Below are positions 10,137-21,242 of a stretch of DNA of 64,000 nucleotides, one piece after another. The translations under genes and the position numbers were made by a program. Source of the DNA: Odontocerum albicorne. Lineage: Eukaryota > Arthropoda > Insecta > Trichoptera > Odontoceridae. The stretch is from the NCBI GenBank assembly GCA_949825065.1, contig OX463865.1, positions 19,324,513 to 19,388,512 of the forward strand. Direction: 5' to 3'. Below the pieces are notes generated by a model. It saw only the letters and a program-made list of their open reading frames with translations. It ran no database searches and was not told the origin of the DNA. Each line of letters starts with the position of its first letter. The first letter of the stretch is position 1.

Positions 10137-10484
10137 GGTGTGTATACACTTTTATGTGCTGACTGTGATCATTTCTATATAGGAAAGACAGGAAGATCTT
10201 TTGTAAAGAGATTTCGTGAACACAAATCCGCCTTAACAAATCCTCTAATTTATTCTGAAATGGCTAATCACTGTCACCGTGAAAACCATACTTTTTCTAT
10301 CGATGATGCGAAATTCTTACATATCAGTAGTAACGTAAATAAATTGGACAGATTAGAGGCCCTAGAAATTTCTAAGTCAGTACACCGATCCGAACATCTG
10401 TTGAACAGTTATTTCCCAAAAATCTCTCTGCTCTTGGCCGTAATTGTCCCATGCCTCCCACATCCCTCAGCCCCCAACCATTGA
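10137..10484 (+). pseudogene. GIY-YIG endonuclease domain of Penelope-like element
   Basis: The open frame reads GVYTLLCADCDHFYIGKTGR then FVKRFREHKSAL. GVY and FYIG stand for the GIY and YIG boxes, about 10 residues apart. The Arg of GKTGRSF and the EH pair of REHK follow as the expected catalytic and structural residues. In intact elements this domain nicks the target for priming. The domain is whole (about 95 residues), but it is disconnected from the RT upstream by a frameshift and stops. The C-terminal part (KLDRLEALEISKSVHR) recurs at 48.5 kb. Confidence 0.85.
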
Positions 10485-10628
10485 AGCGTGTATATCGGTA
10501 CCAGTTCGAACAGCATTTAGTCTTGTTTGCACTCCCTTGAAGATGAGGTGAAAGCCTTGAAACCGGTAGGGTTATACCGTTACAAAAAAGTTGAATAAAC
10601 AGTGTTCGATAAAAATGAATTACAATAA

Positions 10629-11106
10629 ACTTGAAACTTCGACAACAGTTAGTCAAATGCTACGTTTGGTCAGTGCTATTGGGAGTGGAATCATGGACCC
10701 TCAAAGTTAGTAGTATGAACCAACTGGAAGCATTAGAAATGTGGATGCACCGGAGAATGCTATGGATACCCTGGACGGATATGGTCAGCAACACGAGGGT
10801 TCTTCAAAGAGCCAAAGTTGATAGAGAGTTGCTGACTTATATTAAAATCCGAAAGGTGTCCTACTTGGGTCACATACTTAGAGGAGCAAACTACAAATTA
10901 CTGCACCTGATCATCCAAGGCAAAATAGAAGGCCGAAGAGGTGTTGGCAGGAGGCAAATCTCCTGGCTTCACAATATACGTTATTAGACTGGCATAAGGG
11001 GCGTTGGAGATCTTTTTTAGGCTGCCGGGGACAAAGATATCTACTCTCAAATGATATTCAACGTTGGGGGAACCTGACATGACACTGGGAAGAAAAAGAA
11101 GAAGAA
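10629..11106 (+). pseudogene. RTE-like LINE 3' end
   Basis: 118 open residues (RQQLVKCYVWSVLLGVESWT, NQLEALEMWMHRRMLWIPW, YLGHILRGANYKLLHLIIQG) match the C-terminus of the ORF at 49577-50455. Then come the family's short 3' UTR (TGATATTCAACGTTGGGGG, ACATGACACTGGG) and an AAGAAGAAG tail. It begins directly at the end of the Penelope tail, so one element probably cut the other. Confidence 0.88.
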
Positions 11107-11551
11107 AAATTGGTGTTAACACGAGTTATTTATTTGTATTTAATTAATATGTTTCAAAACATAAACTGATAAAAATAATAATTGAAACAAAGGAATCTTT
11201 ATCAGACACAATACATAATAAATCGGGCAACAATTAAATGTCAGCGTCCAAATTAGTTGGGGGCATTCGATACCACCAGACCAAAACAGACTGACAACGC
11301 CTGTGTTTAAGACCGTATTGCGTTTATTGGACATGTGTATGTGAATATAACGCTTGCAGCAGGATATTATTGAGGGCGGATCGTCGGAGGTCGGCGACAC
11401 TTCACTCACGATAATAAGAAATGAGTTGAAATAACACAACACGACTAATCATGTGCCATGCCGTGGGAGTGTTGTTGTTTTCTTTTTTCTGTCTGCACTA
11501 CAATCCCATTATTAGCCGGGCAGATATTCCAAACATTAAAATAGATAATTT
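11107..11551. other. No recognised feature
   Basis: AT-rich with a GC-richer stretch at 11340-11420. Overlapping short frames on both strands show no known motif, and I see no repeat partner in the window. Confidence 0.4.
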
Positions 11552-12035
11552 TCGCAGCTATTTCCAGATGTCTAAAGAACACTATCTGGAACAACAAGTA
11601 TATGAACATCCAAAGCAAGGTGAGGATATACAAGACCTGTGTCCGCCCCATAATGGCATACGGCATAGAGTCCAGAGCCGACACTGTCACTACCAAAAAT
11701 CTCCTTCGAACCAGCGAAATGAAGGTACTCAGGAGTATCGCTGGCAAAACCCTTCGTGATAGAGTACGAAACACAGAAATCCGAAGGATGTGCGAAGTTG
11801 AAGATATTGTCAGATGGGGACGACAGAGAAGAAGGTTCAGGAACGAACACGTATCCAGAATGGCGGAACTAAGAGCCGTAAGAATAGCCAGGGACAGTAT
11901 CCCCCAAGCAAGCAGACCTCCAGGACGACCTCACAAAAGATGGAAAGACAGCTGGCAGTCGACGTCGCAAGAGGCAAACAATGATGCTGGACCATAAAAG
12001 GCCAACAGGCCTAAAATAAGAAAAAGAAAATCATC
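11552..12035 (+). pseudogene. LINE-C RT C-terminus
   Basis: 131 open residues from 11602: VRIYKTCVRPIMAYGIESRA, LRTSEMKVLRSIAGKTLRDR, VRWGRQRRRFRNEHVSRM and RPPGRPHKRWKDSW. These are the well-known post-RT blocks of insect LINEs (CVRPIMxYGxE, TSEMKxLRxIAGKT, EHVxRM, GRPxKRW). 5'-truncated near 11552, so no catalytic motif is included. It is nearly identical to 31816-32310, and a minus-strand scrap lies at 20044-20115. Confidence 0.88.
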
Positions 12036-12956
12036 TATCATAAGTGAAGAGGTAACATTAAAAAAAGAGCATGTCCATCGGATACAAAAAATGAGTCGAT
12101 AAAACAGATTTTATTCTTATCGATGGTATGGAGCTGTTTAACATTTTCATTTCAATGAAAAAAGCACGTAAAAATCATTTTAAAATAACAGTATTTTTTT
12201 CAAAAAGAATCTTGTCCATGCTTCAAACCAATCAAAAAAGATCAAGTCCGAATTGACCAATCATAGCTTTCCGATTGTGTCTACTTTCATACCAGTTCAC
12301 CAGCAAACTGTCAGTTTTAAATCGTACGTGCAGCGTAATGTCTAGCATTATACAGCTTTATCTACCTACATATACGAGTATTTATAGTTTTATAGTTATA
12401 TTTCTTCTTATTTTGTAACACTTTGCTTATTTTATTTGATTAAAATTAAAAAAAATTACTTTACCCAATTATTTTTTGATTATTTCTTTTGCAACACCTG
12501 TATAATAGTTATGAAATCGAACAAATAACACCATGTCCCAGGCCTGTTGAATAAAAAAGATAAAGTAGAATTGTTCTTACAAAAAGTTCTTTTGCAACAC
12601 CTGTATAAAAGTTATGAAATCGAACAAATAACACCATGTCCCAGGCCTGTTGAATAAAAAAGATAAAGTAGAATTGTTCTTACAAAAAGGATCATGTCCA
12701 TATTTTAAACTAGAATAACTATTTTGATTGTTATGATTCGATTTTAAACAACAAATCAAGTCACCTTAAGCGATTTTAAGGAATTCAGCAATTTTTACAA
12801 TGAATTATTAAAGTCATATATTTTTAATGCAAAGAGTTTTTTTTGCTATTTCCCAACATTTTGTAGATGAACCCAGACATTTTGATAAGATCTCTTTTAA
12901 ATGTATTTTCTGCTATTTATTTTGAGATATATACGCAATTTAAGAATGTATTTATC
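12036..12956. repeat. AT-rich interval with a 102-bp tandem duplication (12486-12689)
   Basis: TCTTTTGCAACACCTGTATA through TTCTTACAAAAAG occurs twice head to tail (12486-12587 and 12588-12689) with almost no divergence. The remainder holds AT-rich sequence with CATGTCCAT-type motifs repeated at 12069, 12212 and 12691. No coding signal is seen. Confidence 0.75.
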
Positions 12957-13199
12957 AGTACCCGGTGGTAAGTAATACACATCGGGCTTAAGAAAGAGAA
13001 TGTCGGCCATAATCGGCTAACTTCGGCTTTGTAGAGCGTCGTCGTATCTGTCATTCATACACATGTTCCGTCGCGATTTGTCTCAGTTGTTGTCAAGCGT
13101 TCTAGGGACAGAGACGACGCTCTACAAAGCCGAAGTTATCCGATTATGGCCGACAGTCTCTTTCTTAAGCCCGATGTGTATTACTTACCGCCGGGTACT
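12957..13199. mobile_element. 243-bp foldback element with 87-bp inverted arms
   Basis: The left arm opens AGTACCCGGTGGTAAGTAAT and the right arm closes ATTACTTACCGCCGGGTACT. Both arms contain the AAAGCCGAAGTTA-type core and GACGACGCTCTAC. The loop is about 70 bp. A related sequence without the element exists at 33390-33470 (GGAATGTATTTAAAT ... CACATACACTATGTTGGTAT), so this is an insertion. There is no ORF of its own. Confidence 0.85.
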
Positions 13200-13504
13200 G
13201 TACATACTATGTTGCTATCAATAAACCTACATTTCTTCATTACTATTTTCAGAATTTGTTTCATCACCTGCGTTGAAACAATTCAGGTTGATAAGGTAAA
13301 CGGTATTGCTTGTTCAACCTACTCGCACATGCATCGATTCGTTTTATATTCGCACAAGTTATATGGATATCTTAAAGAGTGTCTTAAAGTCTTGGAATCA
13401 TATAGTCATCGACTTTATAAAATCAAGACGGGTTAATTTATTTGCCGTCGCTGTGTTATGTGATGGACGCATCAACTGTTTTTTTTTAAACACGAAGTAA
13501 ACTA

Positions 13505-13835
13505 TATATCTAGAACTAATATCCTTAACTGTCTCTTCCCCCCTCTCTTCTTTTCTCATCCCCCACCCTTTTTTCTTTCCTCTCCACCATCCCTTCCTTT
13601 CCTTTTGATTGATGATATCTCACTTTACATGAAAAATAATGTTCGGGTGATTGTCCGTCTTTGTTAGGTTCGTGGGCATATGCTCACGTATGTGTTTATG
13701 GATTTCGTGGGGATGGATAGTCATTTGAATGATTTATGCGACCACGTAACTTGCTTCAATTACTTTTGTCTGGTTGGTTGGAAGAGATTGCCGCTTGGCA
13801 AGAAGCCCGCCAGACTATTTGAAATAAAAAAAATA
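13505..13835 (+). mobile_element. LINE-B 3' UTR fragment
   Basis: CTCCACCATCCCTTCCTTTC, GGATTTCGTGGGGATGGATA and GAAGAGATTGCCGCTTGGCA match the 3' UTR of the copy at 3810-4090. The C-terminal coding part is missing. Confidence 0.85.
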
Positions 13836-13917
13836 AGCTATATATGAACAATTGGGCTTGGAGCCAGATTCGGTAAATACGACACTTGAGGTAATATTAA
13901 AAAAAGGACATTTCCAC

Positions 13918-13995
13918 CAAATACATCCCCCTTGGTCGAGATATATCCCACCAATATAGAGCGAACCGGGCCGCGAGGACATCAGATGTTTTTTT
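13918..13995 (-). repeat. Dispersed repeat L fragment
   Basis: CCCCCTTGGTCGAGATATAT and CGCGAGGACATCAGATGT are the inverted match of 33275-33350. The rest of repeat L flanks the foldback element at 12957-13199. Confidence 0.5.
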
Positions 13996-14158
13996 TTCCG
14001 CCCACCCCCTTGTGCATGTAGATTAAGAAATAAAAAGAAAATTAATAGATGGCAAAAAGAATTAAAAAATTCAACCTACAAATATCACATCAGATCAACT
14101 GTCAGCGAAAAACGAGAAAAGCTGATAGGAGTCCATATTTTGTCAAAATAAAATCACG

Positions 14159-14480
14159 AATGGAAAATGATGTTCATATGTACAAACCACAATGGAAAAT
14201 GATGTTCATATGTACAAACCACAATGGAAAATGATGTTCATACGTACAAACCACAATGGAAAATGTTGTTCATACGTACCAACCACAATTGAAAATGATG
14301 TTCATACGTACAAACCACAATGGAAAATGATGTTCATACGTACAAACCACAATGGAAAATGATGTTCATACGTACAAACCACAATGGAAAATGATGTGCA
14401 TACGTACAAACCACAGTGGAAAATGATGTGCATACGTACAAACCACAATGGAAAATGATGTTCATACGTACAAACCACGA
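14159..14480. repeat. 32-bp tandem array, 10 copies
   Basis: Units AATGGAAAATGATGTTCATA plus CGTACAAACCAC recur exactly every 32 bp, with point variants (TATGTACA/CACGTACA-like, TTCATA/TGCATA). Apparent long minus-strand frames here are artefacts of the repetition. Confidence 0.95.
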
Positions 14481-14582
14481 TGCGAAAAATAAGTAAACAG
14501 TAATGTAAAAATTGATGAGAAGAGAACGCACACACATCCCCCGATTTACAGCCGGCGAAAAGAGAGAAAGCAAACAGAGGGC

Positions 14583-15085
14583 AACGGTTAGTCAAATGCT
14601 ACGTTTGGTCAGTGTTATTGCATGGAGTGGAATCATGGACCCTCGAAGATAGTAGTATGAATCGACTGGAAGCATTCGAAATGTGGATGCACCGGAGAAC
14701 GCTACGGATACCCTGGACGGATATGGTCAGCAACACGAGGGTTCTTCAAAGAGCCAAAGTTGATAGAGAGTTGCTGACTAATATTAAAATCCGAAAGGTG
14801 TCCTATTTGTGTCATGTACTTAGAGGAGAAAATCCGAAAGGTGTCCTACTTGGGTCATGCACTTAAAGGAGCAAAGTACAAATTACTGCACCTGATCATC
14901 CAAGGCAAAATAGAGGGTCGAAGAGGTGTTGGCAGGAGGCAAATCTCCTGGCTCCGCAATATACGTGATTGGACTGGTATAAGGAGCGTCGGGGACCTTT
15001 TTCGGGCTGCCGGAGACATATATGTCTACTCTCAGGTTATATTCAACGTTTGGGGGACGTGACATGACACTGGGAAGAAGAAATA
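14583..15085 (+). pseudogene. RTE-like LINE 3' end with internal duplication
   Basis: Matches the RTE C-terminus (VKCYVWSVLLHGVESWTLED, NRLEAFEMWMHRRTLRIPW). A segment of about 42 bp (CCGAAAGGTGTCCTA...ACTTAGAGGAG) is tandemly duplicated at 14790-14875 and breaks the frame. It ends with ACATGACACTGGGAAGAAG. Confidence 0.85.
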
Positions 15086-15689
15086 TTTTTAAGGTTAAAT
15101 AACATACGAGTATATTTCAGTTAAATAAATGAAAACCTTCACTCTTATGCTTGAGTTATCTCTAAGAATAATTAGTATTACCAGATATATTTAGTTTAAG
15201 TAATCTACAGTATTTTGACCTATGCAACGTTACATTTCTAAAATCATAGTTTAATGGATCCTGTTGATAAGAAAGTGAACCCTTGAGTTCGTTATATTGA
15301 TAAACACAAACACGATATGCGCATCTTCATATAACACGTTCTTAAATCTCAAGTCATCACATACAACATCACAGCAACCACATCAATCAATATACGAGTA
15401 ATGTTAAACAACTCTTCAGTAATTCACTGACATACCTATTTGGACACCTCCAAAAGCTCCTCATTTCTGACTGAACATATTCGTCTTCTTCTGCAGGTAA
15501 AACCAAGACCTGTAGAAGCACTGGTGATAGAATAGTAGAGTTCACGCGCTGTAAGGAAAGAATAGTGTAGAAGGGTGACCATGATTTTTTTATTTTTTAT
15601 ATATTCAGATTATTTAGTTTATTTATTTATTGTTAATTTAAAAATACAGAAGTGTATTTTTTTTGTTTAGAACAAATATTTGTTTATTG
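15086..15689. other. AT-rich interval, nothing recognised
   Basis: No long frames or internal repeats. Two TACGAGTA motifs (15105, 15393) are noted in the findings. Confidence 0.4.
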
Positions 15690-16960
15690 ATACAGAAAAA
15701 GAAATGAAGAAATGCAAATGGATGGAGAAACATTACCAAATTGTGATTTCTTTAAGTATCTTGGGTCACTCATCCATAGCGATGGAGGATGTGCAGCAGG
15801 TGTAACACATAGAATTAGTGTGGGATGGATGAAGTTTAGATCAATGTACTAGCAGTATCTCGGGGCACTCATCTATAGCGATGGAGGATGTGCAGCAGAT
15901 GTAACACATAGAATTAGTGTGGGATGGATGAAGTTTAGATCAATGTACTAGCAGTATCTCGGGGCACTCATCCATAGCGATGGAGGATGTGCAGCAGATG
16001 TAACACATAGAATTAGTGTGGGATGGATGAAGTTTAGATCAATGTACTAGCAGTATCTCGGGGCACTCATCCATAGCGATGGAGGATGTGCAGCAGATGT
16101 AACACATAGAATTAGTGTGGGATGGATGAAGTTTAGATCAATGTACTAGCAGTATCTCGGGGCACTCATCCATAGCGATGGAGGATGTGCAGCAGGTGTA
16201 ACACATAGAATTAGTGTGGGATGGATGAAGTTTAGATCAATGTACTAGCAGTATCTCGGGGCACTCATCCATAGCGATGGAGGATGTGCAGCAGGTGTAA
16301 CACATAGAATTAGTGTGGGATGGATGAAGTTTAGATCAATGTACTAGCAGTATCTCGGGTCACTCATCCATAGCGATGGAGGATGTGCAGCAGATGTAAC
16401 ACATAGAATTAGTGTGGGATGGATGAAGTTTAGATCAATGTACTAGCAGTATCTCGGGGCACTCATCCATAGCGATGGAGGATGTGCAGCAGATGTAACA
16501 CATAGAATTAGTGTAGGATGGATGAAGTTTAGATCAATGTACTAGCAGTATCTCGGGGCACTCATCCATAGCGATGGAGGATGTGCAGCAGGTGTAACAC
16601 ATAGAATTTGTGTGGGATGGATGAAGTTTAGATCAATGTACTAGCAGTATCTCGGGTCACTCATGCATAGCGATGGAGGATGTGCAGCAGATGTAACACA
16701 TAGAATTAGTGTGGGATGGATGGAGTTTAGATCAATGTACTAGCAGTATCTCGAGGCACTCATCCATAGCGATGGAGGATGTGCAGCAGATGTAACACAT
16801 AGAATTAGTGTGGGATGGATGAAGTTTAGATCAATGGCGGGAGTTCTATGTGATCCGAAAATGCCAGTAAAGTTAAAAGGAAAAGTATACCAAACGATTG
16901 TCAGACCCGCACTCCTCTATGGCTCCGAATGCTGGTATCTATGGCTTGATATCGTCTTAA
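15690..16960 (+). pseudogene. LINE RT region expanded by a 99-bp array
   Basis: Reading from 15715 gives MQMDGETLPNCDFFKYLGSL then IHSDGGCAAGVTHRISVGWM. After the array it gives AGVLCDPKMPVKLKGKVYQT and VRPALLYGSECW. This is the region after the RT palm in a widespread LINE lineage (FKYLGS..., THRI..GW.K.R...GVLCD..VP.KLKGK.Y, RPA.LYG.ECW). Without the array it would be a continuous, nearly intact segment. The rest of the element is missing. Confidence 0.88.
15752..16836 (+). repeat. 99-bp (33-codon) tandem array in LINE coding sequence, 11 units
   Basis: AGCAGTATCTCGGGGCACTC starts at 15851 and 15950 and recurs every 99 bp. Each unit is exactly 33 codons of the LINE protein (YLGALIHSDGGC ... 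GWMKFRSMY), with one TAG at the joint. The first and last units run seamlessly into the unique LINE flanks. Divergence between units is a few bases. Confidence 0.95.
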
Positions 16961-17194
16961 CTTAAATAACTAGTGACGCGCCAATCCTAGCGAAAAGATC
17001 ACTTGAACTGAATGACAATATCTCAATCAGAAATCTTTTTTACAAATAATAAAAATATACATAATCTTGTACAGGGATCGCAGTATATGTATTAATTGTA
17101 AAATATAGCATAAGCATATTTCAAATTTGTAAAATAAGCTCAACAATATGAACGCGGATACAATTGAGCTTGGTATGTGCGTTATGGATTAGTT

Positions 17195-20036
17195 AAAGGC
17201 CCGTAATGCTCTTATTTCTCAGATATATTTGAAAATTAAGAGTTCGTAATGCTCTAATTTCTCAGATACTTTTAAAAGTTAAGGGCTCGTATTGATCTTA
17301 TTTCTCAGATATATTGGAAAGTAAAGGGTTCGTAATGCTCTTATTTCTCAGATATATTTGAAAGTAAAGGGTTTGTAATTCTCTTATTTGTCAGATATAT
17401 TTGAAAGTAAAGGGTTCGTAATGATCTTATTTCTCAGATATATTTGAAAGTAAAGGGTTCGTAATGCTCTTATTTCTCAGATATATTTGAAAGTAAAGGG
17501 TTCGTAATTCTCTTATTTGTCAGATATATTTGAAAGTAAAGGAATCGTAATATACTAATTCCTCAGATATATTTGAAAATGAAAGGCCCGCAATGCTCTA
17601 ATTTCTCAGATACATTTGTAAATTAAGGGCTCGTAAGACTCTAATTTCTCAGATATATTTGAAAGTAAAGGGTTCGTAATGCTCTTATTTCTCAGATGTA
17701 TTTGAAAGTAAAGGATTCGTAATGCTCTAATTCCTCAGATATATTTGAAAGTAAAGGGTTCGTAATGATCTTATTTCTCAGATATATTTGAAAGTAAAGG
17801 GTTCGTAATGCTCTTATTTCTCAGATATATTTGAAAGTAAAGGGTTCGTAATTCTCTTATTTGTCAGATATATTTGAAAGTAAAGGAATCGTAATGCTCT
17901 AATTCCTCAGATATATTTGAAAATGAAAGGCCCACAATGCTCTAATTTCTCAGATACATTTGTAAATTAAGGGCTCGTAAGACTCTAATTTCTCAGATAT
18001 ATTTGAAAGTAAAGGGTTCGTAATGCTCTTATTTCTCAGATATATTTGAAAGTAAAGTGTTCGTAATGCTCTTATTTCTCAGATATATTTGAAAGTAAAA
18101 GGTTCGTAATGCTCTAATTTCTCAGATACATATGAAAATTAAAGGCTCGTATGGCTCTTATTTTTCAGATATATTTGAAAGTAAAGGATTCATAATGATC
18201 TTATTTCTCAGATATATTTGAAAGTAAAGTGTTCGTAATGCTCTTATTTCTCAGATATATTTGAAAGTAAAGGGTTCGTAATTCTCTTATTTGTCAGATA
18301 TATTTGAAAGTAAAGGAATCGTAATGCTCTAATTCCTCAGATATATTTGAAAGTAAAGGAATCGTAATATTCTAATTCCTCAGATATATTTGAAAATGAA
18401 AGGCCCGTAATGCTCTAATTTCTCAGATACATTTGTAAATTAAGGGCTCGTAAGACTCTAATTTCTCAGATACATTTGAAAATTAAGGGCTCGTAAGGCT
18501 CTAATTTCTCAGATATATTTGAAAGTAAAAGGTTCGTAATGCTCTAATTTCTCAGATACATATGAAAATTAAAGGCTCGTATGGCTCTTATTTCTCAGAT
18601 ATATTTGAAAGTAAAGGATTCGTAATGCTCTTATTTCTCAGATATATTTGAAAGTAAAGGATTCGTAATGATCTTATTTCTCAGATATATTTGAAAGTAA
18701 AGTGTTCGTAATGCTCTTATTTCTCAGATATATTTGAAAGTAAAGGGTTCGTAATTCTCTTATTTGTCAGATATATTTGAAAGTAAAGGAATCGTAATGC
18801 TCTAATTCCTCAGATATATTTGAAAGTAAAGGAATCGTAATATTCTAATTCCTCAGATATATTTGAAAATGAAAGGCCCGTAATGCTCTAATTTCTCAGA
18901 TACATTTGTAAATTAAGGGCTCGTAAGACTATAATTTCTCAGATATATTTGAAAGTAAAGGGTTCGTAATTTTCTTATTTCTCAGATATACGAGTATTTG
19001 AAAGTAAAGGAATCGTAATGTTCTAATTCCTCAGATATATTTGAAAATGAAAGGCCCGTAATGCTCTAATTTCTCAGATACATTTGTAAATTAAGGGCTC
19101 GTAAGGCTCTAATTTCTCAGATATATTTGAATGTAAAGGGTTCGTAATTCTCTTATTTCTCAGATATACGAGTATTTGAAAGTAAAGGAATCGTAATGTT
19201 CTAATTCCTCAGATATATTTGAAAATGAAAGGCCCGTAATGCTCTAATTTCTCAGATACATTTGAAAATTAAGGGCTCGTAAGACTCTAATTTCTCAGAT
19301 ACATTTGAAAATTAAGGGCTCGTAAGGCTCTAATTTCTCAGATATATTTGAAAGTAAAGTGTTCGTAATGCTCTTATTTCTCAGATATATTTGAAAGTAA
19401 AGGGTTCGTTATTCTCTTATTTGTCAGATATGTTTGAAAGTAAAGGAATCGTAATGCTCTAATTCCTCAGATATATTTGAAAGTAAAGGAATCGTAATAT
19501 TCTAATTCCTCAGATATATTTGAAAATGAAAGGCCCGTAATGCTCTAATTTCTCAGATACATTTGTAAATTAAGGGCTCGTAAGACTCTAATTTCTCAGA
19601 TATATTTGAAAGTAAAGGGTTCGTAATTTTCTTATTTCTCAGATATACGAGTATTTGAAAGTAAAGGAATCGTAATGTTCTAATTCCTCAGATATATTTG
19701 AAAATGAAAGGCCCGTAATGCTCTAATTTCTCAGATACATTTGTAAATTAAGGGCTCGTAAGGCTCTAATTTCTCAGATATATTTGAATGTAAAGGGTTC
19801 GTAATTCTCTTATTTCTCAGATATACGAGTATTTGAAAGTAAAGGAATCGTAATGTTCTAATTCCTCAGATATATTTGAAAATGAAAGGCCCGTAATGCT
19901 CTAATTTCTCAGATACATTTGAAAATTAAGGGCTCGTAAGACTCTAATTTCTCAGATACATTTTTAAAATTAAGGGCTCGTAAGGCTCTAATTTCTCAGA
20001 TATATTTGAATGTAAAGGGTTCGTAATGCTCTTATT
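17195..20036. repeat. 43-bp satellite-like array, about 66 units
   Basis: Consensus CTCAGATATATTTGAAAGTA + AAGGGTTCGTAATGCTC + TTATTT. The spacing of CTCAGATA is 43 bp. Several unit types (GGTTCG, GGAATCG, GGCCCG, GGCTCG, with TATATTTGAAAG or TACATTTGTAAAT) repeat in a fixed order, so higher-order blocks exist. Four units carry a 6-bp insertion CGAGTA (18989, 19167, 19646, 19824). LINE fragments lie on both sides. Confidence 0.95.
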
Positions 20037-20039
20037 TGA

Positions 20040-20115
20040 GTATTTTCATTTCGCTGGTTCGAAGGAGATTTTTGGTTTTGACAGTGTCGGCTCTGGACTC
20101 TATGCTCTATGTCAC
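20040..20115 (-). mobile_element. LINE-C fragment
   Basis: TTTCATTTCGCTGGTTCGAA and TCGGCTCTGGACTCTATG are the reverse complement of 11680-11735 in LINE-C. It borders the satellite. Confidence 0.8.
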
Positions 20116-20465
20116 CATGTACTCAAAAAAATAAAACAAGTTATAGCGTTATACCATTAAAAGAGAGTCCATAAAGTAAGGTATGGGCAAACCTATGTAT
20201 TCAATTTGGAATAATGTTCGATTTTTTTTTTTTGTATCGTGTCTAGTGTGCTCAAGTTGTTCTATGGGAGATCACTGCTAGAAAGAGTATTTTGTAGGAA
20301 ATTTTCCACGACAAACTGTCAATTGCCAATGCAGCATATTAACAAGATAAGGTGCCCCGACACGGTGTTATCTATGCTACCGGTCCGGCAATTCTAACAA
20401 TTTGGCGACCTTATTGATTGATGGTGTCTTCGGTCTAGTGCTATGAGGATAGTGACATTATTCTT
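20116..20465. other. No recognised feature
   Basis: Mixed AT-rich sequence with a poly-T tract near 20225 and no repeat partner seen in the window. Confidence 0.35.
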
Positions 20466-20890
20466 TTTTTTTTTTATCCACTTTGCACGGATTTCTCCTG
20501 TTACACAAAGAGGGTCTGCTTCTAGCGTTAGCTTATTCGTTAGGTATAATATCAGCCAGGATTCTTCTCATACTGCTAGACGGTACCGAGACTATATCCA
20601 CAGTGTCATTCAGTTGGTTCAATATCTCTATACCACGGGTGACTGAGTTTTTGGCCATGATATTCATCCTGTAAGTTGGTATGTAGAACAGAGGGTGATT
20701 CCTTGCACGGATATATTTATTGGGCACATATAAACTTAGTGCTTCTAGCATAGCGGGACAGTTAAAGGAACCTTGGAAAACCTTTATTAGGAATATCGCA
20801 ATGGATTCTTGCCTTCTTGTTTCGAGGCTTCTATAGTTACACACCGTGAGAAGTTCGGCATGGTGAGCATATTTTGGGTAATCGCCCTGT
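20466..20890 (-). pseudogene. LINE-P RT C-terminus, second copy
   Basis: The minus frame from 20844 (MCNYRSLETRRQESIAIFLI, VFQGSFNCPAMLEALSLYVP) is nearly identical to the C-terminus of the long ORF at 46739-48028. Both copies end at the same point next to a T-run (poly-A on the element strand), confirming the true 3' end. It is truncated at 20890. Confidence 0.9.
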
Positions 20891-21215
20891 CAATATCCAG
20901 TGCCGGGAAAGAATTGATTTTAAACTATACGAATCTGTATTCTTCTTGGCCCTACCATTCCATCCATCAATTATCAATGATGCCACATCAATTATCAATA
21001 TTTCCAGTAGAAGTAAACAGAGATTCCAGCTTTTCCGTTATAAGCAAAGGCTCCTGAAGCATCAGTTGTTGCCTGACTAGTCCATCTATGTCATAATATT
21101 AGCTGGAAGGACCAAGGTCTGATTGAAATGTGCTGGAATACAAGTAGCCTGAACGAGTGAACTTGTTCTTGCTAAATAATTAGTTGTAATAATTGTTATC
21201 TAGTTATAAGTAGTA
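20891..21215 (+). pseudogene. Non-LTR retrotransposon C-terminal fragment
   Basis: The frame reading CRERIDFKLYESVFF, SRSKQRFQLFRYKQRLLKHQ ends at 21078. The basic FRYKQRLLKH end before a short AT-rich UTR fits a LINE C-terminus. The family is uncertain. Confidence 0.45.
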
Positions 21216-21242
21216 TGAAGGTGCTGACTGTTTCTAAGAAAT

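Larger units (their letters stand above)
8837..10627 (+). mobile_element. Penelope-like retroelement 3' half with GIY-YIG endonuclease
   Basis: It starts inside the reverse transcriptase with RYADDI (8848-8865), the catalytic motif C. A 40-bp array then interrupts it, and the frame resumes with TDRQLHQFLKYLNSI and LNFLDLTLS. A frameshift near 9690 moves on to DIYRKNTYSDS. A GIY-YIG endonuclease follows (10137 onward). The tail at 10520-10627 (GGTGAAAGCCTTGAAACCGG) is the repeated 3' end seen at 35, 41, 48, 52 and 53 kb. RT followed by GIY-YIG is diagnostic of Penelope-like elements. This copy is dead. Confidence 0.88.

Noticed and set aside
13146..13436. 96-residue plus-strand frame
   Set aside because: It starts inside the foldback arm and runs through unrelated flank. 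Chance ORF.
14302..14595. 97- and 79-residue minus-strand open frames
   Set aside because: They are translations of the 32-bp tandem array, read in cycling frames, with no independent coding evidence.
17195..20036. CRISPR array
   Set aside because: The repeats are directly adjacent without unique spacers, and the context is eukaryotic.
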